Positions 5,209-10,189 of a stretch of DNA of 10,189 nt are shown here, one piece after another. Under the pieces are notes generated by a model. The model saw only the letters and a program-made list of their open reading frames with translations, did no database searches and had not been told where the DNA came from. Made by a program: the position numbers and the translations under genes. The stretch is taken from positions 1 to 10,189 of the forward strand of contig JAZNZF010000063.1 in assembly GCA_045594795.1 (NCBI GenBank). Reading direction: 5' to 3'. The DNA is from UMGS1532 sp045594795 (GTDB lineage: Bacteria > Bacillota > Clostridia > Oscillospirales > Acutalibacteraceae). The stretch's first letter is position 1. The number at the start of each line of letters is the position of its first letter.

Positions 5209-6339
5209 TTATAGGTTTTCTATTACACAGTCGGCAAACTCGCGGCAGGTGGCGCCGTCGCGTGTGCCGGTTACTTTTACTGTTTTTTCTGCCGTTTGCA
5301 TAGCACGTGTTAGCTTGTCGGCGGCCCTTGGTAATGCTATGTGGCGAAGCAGCATTTCGGCTGCCTTTAAAATGCTTTGTGGGTTGGCGTAATCACCAAG
5401 GCCCTCCTCGAGCATCCTTGGGGCTGTGCCGTGAATTGCCTCGAACATAGCGTACTTATCACCAATATTGGCACTACCTGCGGTACCTACACCGCCTTGG
5501 ATTTGTGCCGCCTCGTCGGTGATGATATCACCGTAAAGGTTGGGCATTACGAATACCTGAAATTTAGAACGAATGGCAGGGTTTACAAGGTTTGCGGTCA
5601 TTATATCAATGTACCAGTCCTCAGCCTCAATGCCTTCATACTCGCTTGCAATTTCGTGCGCGATGGCGGAGAACTTGCCGTCGGTCTTTTTCATAATATT
5701 AGCCTTTGTAACTATTGCCACGTTAGTTTTGCCGTTAAGTTTGGCGTAATCAAAAGCGGCGCGGCAGATGCGACGCGTACCCGCATCGGTGGTAACCTTA
5801 AAGTCCATAGCTAACTTTTCGGGGATTTCAACACCGCGGCTACCAAGCACGTACTCGCCCTCGGTGTTTTCGCGGTAGAAAATCCAGTCGATATTCTCCT
5901 CGGGCACGGTTACGGGGCGCACGTTTGCATATAGGTCAAGCTCGCGGCGTAAAGCTACGTTCGCGCTTTCAAGTGTGCCGCCTTTTAGGGTGGTTGTAGG
6001 GCCCTTTAGCAGAACGTCACATTCCTTAATAGCTAAAAGCGTATCGTCGGGAATAGCTTTATTTAGTGCCATTCTGTTTTGTATGGTCAAGCCCTCAATT
6101 TCGCGAAGCTCAATTTTACCGCTTGCAATTTCATTTTTAAGCAGTTTTTCTAAAACTCTGCGAGCCTCATTTACAATTATAGGGCCGATGCCGTCACCAC
6201 CGCAAACACCGATGATTATCTTTTCGGCGGTAGCAAAATCTTTTTTATCTGCACCCTTTTCCATTCTTTCTTGGCGAGCCAACTGCTCGGTTATAAGTGT
6301 GCGGAACTGCTCAACCGCAGTATCAATATAATTATTCAT
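5209..6339 (-). CDS. icd: Isocitrate dehydrogenase (isocitrate/isopropylmalate dehydrogenase family)
   Basis: A 376-residue enzyme converting isocitrate to 2-oxoglutarate and CO2 with reduction of NAD(P)+. Substrate residues keep the spacing of E. coli Icd: Ser125, Asn127, Arg131 and Arg141 (in TLESANVALRREL and NVRPV) correspond to S113, N115, R119 and R129; Arg156 and Tyr163 (YRENTEGEY) to R153 and Y160; Lys212 and Asp271/Asp275 (LYGDIITDEAA) to the catalytic Lys and metal-binding Asp residues. A Ser and Asn at the first two positions favour isocitrate over 3-isopropylmalate. The cofactor loop reads HGTAPRMLEEGLGDYANP (303-320), longer than the classical NADP loop and lacking its Lys-Tyr pair, so NAD is likelier but not certain. 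ATG 6339 overlaps the aconitase end by 8 bases, with AAGGAGG 9 bases upstream. It is the last gene of the operon. Confidence 0.92.
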   Translation of the reverse strand: MNNYIDTAVEQFRTLITEQLARQERMEKGADKKDFATAEKIIIGVCGGDGIGPIIVNEARRVLEKLLKNEIASGKIELREIEGLTIQNRMALNKAIPDDTLLAIKECDVLLKGPTTTLKGGTLESANVALRRELDLYANVRPVTVPEENIDWIFYRENTEGEYVLGSRGVEIPEKLAMDFKVTTDAGTRRICRAAFDYAKLNGKTNVAIVTKANIMKKTDGKFSAIAHEIASEYEGIEAEDWYIDIMTANLVNPAIRSKFQVFVMPNLYGDIITDEAAQIQGGVGTAGSANIGDKYAMFEAIHGTAPRMLEEGLGDYANPQSILKAAEMLLRHIALPRAADKLTRAMQTAEKTVKVTGTRDGATCREFADCVIENL

Positions 6340-8269
6340 TCGAGCTTTCCTCCTTAGTATATGCTAACAAACTACCAGCTTTAAGTATACCCTTTTGGCG
6401 CTCGGTAAAAGCACATACAAGGGGGATTTCTTTTCCGTTGGTTTCGTCAATTAAAATCATTTCGCCCTTTTCCATACCCTCAAAAATATTGGAAATAGAA
6501 AGCTTATCGCCCTCGGCGATTAGTTCGTAATCTTCGGGGTTTTTGAAGGTAAGTGGCATAATGCCCGAGTTTATAAGGTTGGCAACGTGAATACGTGCAA
6601 AGCTTTTGGTTATAACCGCGCGTATGCCTAAGTACATAGGCACGAGTGCCGCATGCTCACGCGAGGAGCCTTGTCCGTAGTTTGCACCGCCCACGATAAT
6701 ACCGCTACCCGCCTTCTTTGCACGTTCGGGGAAGGTTTTATCGCACACGCCAAAGCAGAATTGGGAAAGGTGCGGAATGTTAGAACGGTAGGGCAGAATC
6801 TTTGCGCCTGCAGGCATAATGTGGTCGGTAGTAATATTGTCGCCTACCTTTAGCACAAGCTCGGCAGAAAGTGTATCCTCTTGTGGAGTAGCTTTTGGGA
6901 ACTCTTTAATGTTAGGACCGCGTAAGATTTCTAAATCCTTTGCCTCGTCGGCAGAGGCAGGGGGGATAACGGCGCTGTCGTCGATTTTAAACTTTTTAGG
7001 GAACTTAATTTTCGGCATTTTCCCAAGTTCAATGGGGTCGGTAATAACGCCGAATATTGCGGCGGCAGCAGCTGTTTCAGGGGATACCAAGTAAACCTTG
7101 CCGTCGGCGGTACCACTTCTGCCCTCAAAATTACGGTTAAAGGTACGCAGACTTACACCCGCAGAGTTGGGTGAAAAGCCCATACCGATACAAGGTCCGC
7201 AAGCACATTCAAGAACTCTGGCACCCGAGGCTAAAATATCAGAAAGCGCGCCACAGTCGGCAAGCATAGAAAGCACCTGTTTAGAGCCTGGGGATACCGA
7301 AAGGCTAACGCCAGGAGCAATGGTTCTGCCCTTTAAAATAGCGGCAACTTTAAGCATATCTAAAAGTGACGAGTTGGTGCAAGAGCCTATGCAGACCTGG
7401 TCAACCTTAGTGCCTTTGATAGACTCAACAGTTACCACGTTGTCGGGGCTGTGCGGACAGGCAATAAGGGGTTTCAACTCGGAAAGATTAATGTCTATTA
7501 TTTTATCGTACTCGGCATCAGGGTCACTTGCAAGGGGAACGTAGTCAGCCTCTCTGCCTTCGCGACGTAAAAAGTCGCGCGTGATTTCGTCTGACGGGAA
7601 GATTGAGCTTGTAGCACCAAGCTCGGTACCCATATTGGTAATGGTAGCGCGTTCGGGTACGGATAGAGTTTTAATACCCTCGCCACCCCATTCGATAATA
7701 GCGCCAACGCCACCCTTTACCGAAAGTATACGCAGTATTTCAAGGCTTACGTCTTTAGCGGTAACAAAGTCGCGAAGCTTACCCGTAAGGTTTACCTTAT
7801 ACATTTTAGGCATTGTTATGTAGTAAGCGCCGCCGCCCATGGCAACCGCAACGTCAAGACCGCCTGCACCCATAGAGAGCATACCTATACCGCCGCCTGT
7901 TGGGGTGTGCGAATCGGAGCCGATAAGGGTTTTTCCCGGTATTCCAAATCTCTCTAAATGCACCTGATGGCAAATACCGTTACCGGGGCGCGAGAAATAT
8001 ATTCCGTGCTTTTTGGCAACCGACTGAATATACCTGTGGTCGTCGGCGTTTTCAAAGCCCGACTGCAAGGTGTTGTGGTCGATATAAGCAACACTGCGCT
8101 CGGTCTTAACGCGGTCTATACCCATAGTTTCAAACTCTAAGTAAGCCATTGTGCCGGTTGCGTCTTGTGTAAGTGTTTGGTCGATTTTTAAGGCAATTTC
8201 GTTGCCCACCTTCATCTCACCGCTAATTAGGTGAGCCTTAATTATTTTCTGTGCAATGGTAAGTCCCAT
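6332..8269 (-). CDS. acn: Aconitate hydratase
   Basis: A 645-residue [4Fe-4S] enzyme that isomerises citrate to isocitrate through cis-aconitate. Cluster ligands are Cys297 (in CIGSCTNSS) and Cys357 and Cys360 (in CACGPCIGMG). Other active-site blocks are IGSDSHTPTGGGIGML (116-131) and, in the C-terminal swivel domain, GDNITTDHIMPAG (477-489) and NYGQGSSREHAAL (530-542) with the catalytic Ser and Arg. The length matches the short, monomeric bacterial aconitase type rather than the roughly 900-residue AcnA/IRP type or AcnB. The gene starts with an ATG sharing one base with the GntR stop (TAATG), preceded by AAAGGAAG, and its end overlaps the isocitrate dehydrogenase start by 8 bases, so translation is coupled. 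3-isopropylmalate dehydratase or homoaconitase is less likely, since those are normally two separate subunits; the neighbours also point to citrate. Confidence 0.95.
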   Translation of the reverse strand: MGLTIAQKIIKAHLISGEMKVGNEIALKIDQTLTQDATGTMAYLEFETMGIDRVKTERSVAYIDHNTLQSGFENADDHRYIQSVAKKHGIYFSRPGNGICHQVHLERFGIPGKTLIGSDSHTPTGGGIGMLSMGAGGLDVAVAMGGGAYYITMPKMYKVNLTGKLRDFVTAKDVSLEILRILSVKGGVGAIIEWGGEGIKTLSVPERATITNMGTELGATSSIFPSDEITRDFLRREGREADYVPLASDPDAEYDKIIDINLSELKPLIACPHSPDNVVTVESIKGTKVDQVCIGSCTNSSLLDMLKVAAILKGRTIAPGVSLSVSPGSKQVLSMLADCGALSDILASGARVLECACGPCIGMGFSPNSAGVSLRTFNRNFEGRSGTADGKVYLVSPETAAAAAIFGVITDPIELGKMPKIKFPKKFKIDDSAVIPPASADEAKDLEILRGPNIKEFPKATPQEDTLSAELVLKVGDNITTDHIMPAGAKILPYRSNIPHLSQFCFGVCDKTFPERAKKAGSGIIVGGANYGQGSSREHAALVPMYLGIRAVITKSFARIHVANLINSGIMPLTFKNPEDYELIAEGDKLSISNIFEGMEKGEMILIDETNGKEIPLVCAFTERQKGILKAGSLLAYTKEESSNE

Positions 8270-8922
8270 TATTTCGCTTCCTTTCTGAGTATGCGCCCAG
8301 CGGCGTGGTCAATGTGTTCAACTGCTCGGCTTTCTGCCTCTGCTGAGTCCTTTTTAGCTATAGCTTCAAATATTCCCTTGTGTTCCTTTAAGGACACCTC
8401 GGCACGTGTTTGGTCGGATACCGATACGTGCCTATATTTTTGCGTTTTTCTGTGCAAGGGTACTAACACGTTGCGTAGCACCGAGCTGCCACAGAACTCG
8501 TAAAGTAGCTCGTGAAAGCGGCTGTCCATAATTCTAATGTTGTCTACGTTACCGCGTGAGATGTAAAACTCTTGAAGCTCGAGTGCTTCTTTTAGTTCAT
8601 TTAACTGCTCGTCGGTTATGTTTTTAGCGCAGCCTGCCGCAGCAAGACCCTCAATTTTAAGGCGGATGTCAAATATATCCTTAACGTCGGATTCGGATAT
8701 ACCAACCACCACGCTGCCTTTAGAGGTTTCCTCAATAATATGCTCGGCGGCAAGGCGGTGTAGCGCTTCTCTGATAGGGGTGCGGCTAACACCAAGTTCT
8801 TCACTAAGGCGAATTTCGGTTAAAATCTCACCGCGAGAATATTTGCCTATTAAGATATCGTTTTCTAATCTTTCAAAAATTTGTTCCGAAAGAGATATAC
8901 TTTTATGCTTATGATTTTCCAT
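8269..8922 (-). CDS. GntR-family transcriptional regulator with FCD (FadR-type) ligand domain
   Basis: A 217-residue regulator. Residues about 10-75 form the winged helix-turn-helix, with LTEIRLSEELGVSRTPIREA (34-53) and a wing ending in SKGSVVVG. Residues about 80-210 form the all-helical FCD domain; Asp133 and His137 (DSRFHELL), His181 (KEHKGIFEAI) and His203 (VEHIDHA) match the D-x3-H, H, H metal-binding pattern of this domain, which commonly binds small carboxylates. AAGGAGG overlaps the stop codon of the citrate synthase gene and lies 9 bases before ATG 8922, and its stop overlaps the aconitase start, so it is inside the citrate operon and probably autoregulated. Citrate, isocitrate or 2-oxoglutarate are reasonable ligand candidates by context only. 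The operator should lie upstream of the operon, outside this window. Confidence 0.93.
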   Translation of the reverse strand: MENHKHKSISLSEQIFERLENDILIGKYSRGEILTEIRLSEELGVSRTPIREALHRLAAEHIIEETSKGSVVVGISESDVKDIFDIRLKIEGLAAAGCAKNITDEQLNELKEALELQEFYISRGNVDNIRIMDSRFHELLYEFCGSSVLRNVLVPLHRKTQKYRHVSVSDQTRAEVSLKEHKGIFEAIAKKDSAEAESRAVEHIDHAAGRILRKEAK

Positions 8923-8936
8923 TTACTTGCACCTCC

Positions 8937-10189
8937 TTAAAGCCTTCTTAATTTTCCGCCCGAGAGCTTTTCGATTTGTAGCTCTAATTCGTGTGGCGAA
9001 AGCGAGGTTTGTCTGCCGTCGGCGTACTGGCTATCAATCCAATCCTTCATTTTAACTACAAGCTCATCACGCTTGCCTACTGCTTCGGTACCCTCAAGTC
9101 CGTAGTTCTCGTTAATCCAGTAAGCAATACCTGCAAGACCTGAGTTCTGGCCAAGTATTACAGCGCTTTTGCGGTTAAGAAGCTTGTTGGTGTCGAAAAT
9201 GTTGTAAATTTCCTCGTCCTTTAAAAGTCCGTCGGCGTGTATACCTGCACGGGTTACATTAAAGCTTTTGCCAACAAAGGGGGTCATATCAGGGATTTTG
9301 TAGCCGATGTTCTTTTTGTAAAATTCGCCTATTTCGGTAATAACCGTTGGGTCCATACCGTCAAGTGAACCGCGCAAGGATGCGTACTCGAACACCATAG
9401 CCTCAAGTGGAATGTTGCCGGTGCGTTCGCCGATACCTAAAAGCGAACAGTTTACAGCAGATGCGCCATAAAGCCAAGCGGTAGAGGCGTTGGAAACCGC
9501 CTTATAGAAATCATTATGGCCGTGCCACTCTAACATTTCACTTGGCACGTCGGAATAATGCTGTAGTCCGTAAATAATACCTGGAACGCTTCTTGGCAAG
9601 GCAACCTCGGTGTAAGGTACGCCGTAGCCCATAGTGTCACAAGCCCTTATTTTAACGGGGATTTTAGCATCTTTAGACATACGCATAAGCTCGTTTACAA
9701 AGGGCACAACAAAGCCATAAAAGTCGGCTCTTGTTATATCTTCCAAGTGGCATCTTGGCATAACACCCGCCTCGAAAGCCTCGCCAACGGCGGCAAGGTA
9801 GTGGTCCATTGCCTGCTTTCTTGTCATCTTAAGTTTCTTGAAAATGTGGTAATCACTACACGAAACAAGTATACCCGTTTCGCGAATACCAAGGTCGCGA
9901 ACAAGCTTAAAATCCTCTTTACTTGCGCGTATCCAGGTAGTGATTTCGGGGAACTTCAGCCCTAATTCGCGGCACTTTTCAACAGCCTCGCGGTCCTTTT
10001 TGCTGTAAACAAAGAACTCTGTTTGGCGGATTATTCCGAACGGACCGCCAAGGCGCGACATAAGTTTGTAAAGCTCAACTATCTGCTCTACGGTGTATGG
10101 CTCGCGAGATTGCTGACCGTCGCGAAGGGAGGTGTCGGTAATCCATATATCCTTGGGCATACCCATAGGTACTCGGCGATGGTTGAAGG
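8937..10189 (-). CDS. Re-citrate synthase (homocitrate/isopropylmalate synthase superfamily), 5' end probably outside the window
   Basis: A DRE-TIM metallolyase-fold enzyme expected to condense acetyl-CoA and oxaloacetate to citrate with Re-face stereochemistry, as in Clostridium kluyveri. Counting from ATG 10166 (409 residues), the N-terminal motif is ITDTSLRDGQQSREPYTVEQ (9-28, with the catalytic Arg15 and metal-binding Asp16), followed by IRQTEFFVYSKKDREAVEKC, the HxH metal site EWHGHNDF (213-220), GIGERTGN (244-251) and GKSFNVTRAGIHADG (299-313). It lacks the C-terminal regulatory domain of leucine-pathway LeuA. Aconitase and isocitrate dehydrogenase downstream support citrate rather than homocitrate or isopropylmalate. 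ATG 10166 has no ribosome site, and the frame stays open to the window edge, encoding FNHRRVP just before it, which looks like coding sequence. The true start is therefore probably beyond 10189. Automated annotation often labels such genes isopropylmalate synthase. Confidence 0.83.
   Translation of the reverse strand, partial: FNHRRVPMGMPKDIWITDTSLRDGQQSREPYTVEQIVELYKLMSRLGGPFGIIRQTEFFVYSKKDREAVEKCRELGLKFPEITTWIRASKEDFKLVRDLGIRETGILVSCSDYHIFKKLKMTRKQAMDHYLAAVGEAFEAGVMPRCHLEDITRADFYGFVVPFVNELMRMSKDAKIPVKIRACDTMGYGVPYTEVALPRSVPGIIYGLQHYSDVPSEMLEWHGHNDFYKAVSNASTAWLYGASAVNCSLLGIGERTGNIPLEAMVFEYASLRGSLDGMDPTVITEIGEFYKKNIGYKIPDMTPFVGKSFNVTRAGIHADGLLKDEEIYNIFDTNKLLNRKSAVILGQNSGLAGIAYWINENYGLEGTEAVGKRDELVVKMKDWIDSQYADGRQTSLSPHELELQIEKLSGGKLRRL

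Noticed and set aside
5209..6339. Assignment as 3-isopropylmalate dehydrogenase
   Set aside because: The Ser and Asn at the substrate-recognition positions, with E. coli Icd spacing, and the neighbouring genes favour isocitrate.
5377..7823. Several plus-strand open frames of 80-148 codons opposite the citrate operon
   Set aside because: They lie antisense to well-supported enzyme genes, lack ribosome sites and resemble no family; they are side effects of the codon use of the true genes.
8937..10189. Assignment as LeuA (2-isopropylmalate synthase) or homocitrate synthase
   Set aside because: The LeuA C-terminal regulatory domain is absent and the operon partners are aconitase and isocitrate dehydrogenase rather than leucine or lysine genes.
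1..10189. tRNA, rRNA, CRISPR array, insertion sequence or attachment site
   Set aside because: No cloverleaf-like sequence, regularly spaced repeats, transposase frame or paired direct repeats at the edges of the Xre/ImmA block could be seen by eye.

Overview
This window looks like chromosome from a low-GC, strictly anaerobic Firmicute, most likely a gut-type Clostridia (Oscillospiraceae/Ruminococcaceae-like). The evidence is AT-rich DNA with strong Shine-Dalgarno sites and near-consensus sigma-A promoters, a Lys/Tyr-rich fibronectin-III tail typical of clostridial surface proteins, and a Re-type citrate synthase–aconitase–isocitrate dehydrogenase operon. The lineage is inferred; no rRNA or tRNA is present to confirm it.

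Layout. (1) Bases 1-232: the 3' end of a surface-protein gene and its terminator. (2) 237-2919: a plus-strand unit of three genes: a membrane-anchored protein joining an ECF-type sigma factor to an RsiV-like extracellular domain, a small DUF896 (YnzC-like) protein, and a VanZ-family membrane protein, closed by a bidirectional terminator. (3) 2989-4627: a compact divergent switch. To the right, an Xre repressor and an ImmA/IrrE metallopeptidase are read on the plus strand. To the left, a 72-residue helical protein and a 104-residue sigma-region-4-like protein are read on the minus strand. Three copies of ACAC-N5-GTGT lie between them; two sit at the same place inside the spacers of the two divergent promoters. 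(4) 4641-5206: a GtrA-family membrane protein with its own promoter and a terminator shared with the convergent operon. (5) 5209-10189, minus strand: Re-citrate synthase (5' end probably beyond the window), a GntR/FCD regulator, aconitase and isocitrate dehydrogenase, with overlapping or closely spaced genes.

How the genes work together. The minus-strand operon encodes the oxidative branch of an incomplete citric acid cycle, from acetyl-CoA plus oxaloacetate to 2-oxoglutarate, which anaerobes use mainly for glutamate synthesis; the embedded GntR/FCD protein is a plausible local metabolite sensor. The sigma/RsiV fusion suggests a one-polypeptide envelope-stress pathway in which proteolysis would free the sigma domain from the membrane. 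The Xre/ImmA pair resembles the control module of ICEs and prophages (ImmR/ImmA of ICEBs1), but no integrase, relaxase or attachment site is visible, so it is either a relic or a domesticated switch controlling the divergent sigma-like pair.

There is no tRNA, rRNA, CRISPR array or insertion sequence that I can support. Gene-free stretches are short (at most about 275 bases, at 3525-3799) and mostly hold promoters, operators and terminators.
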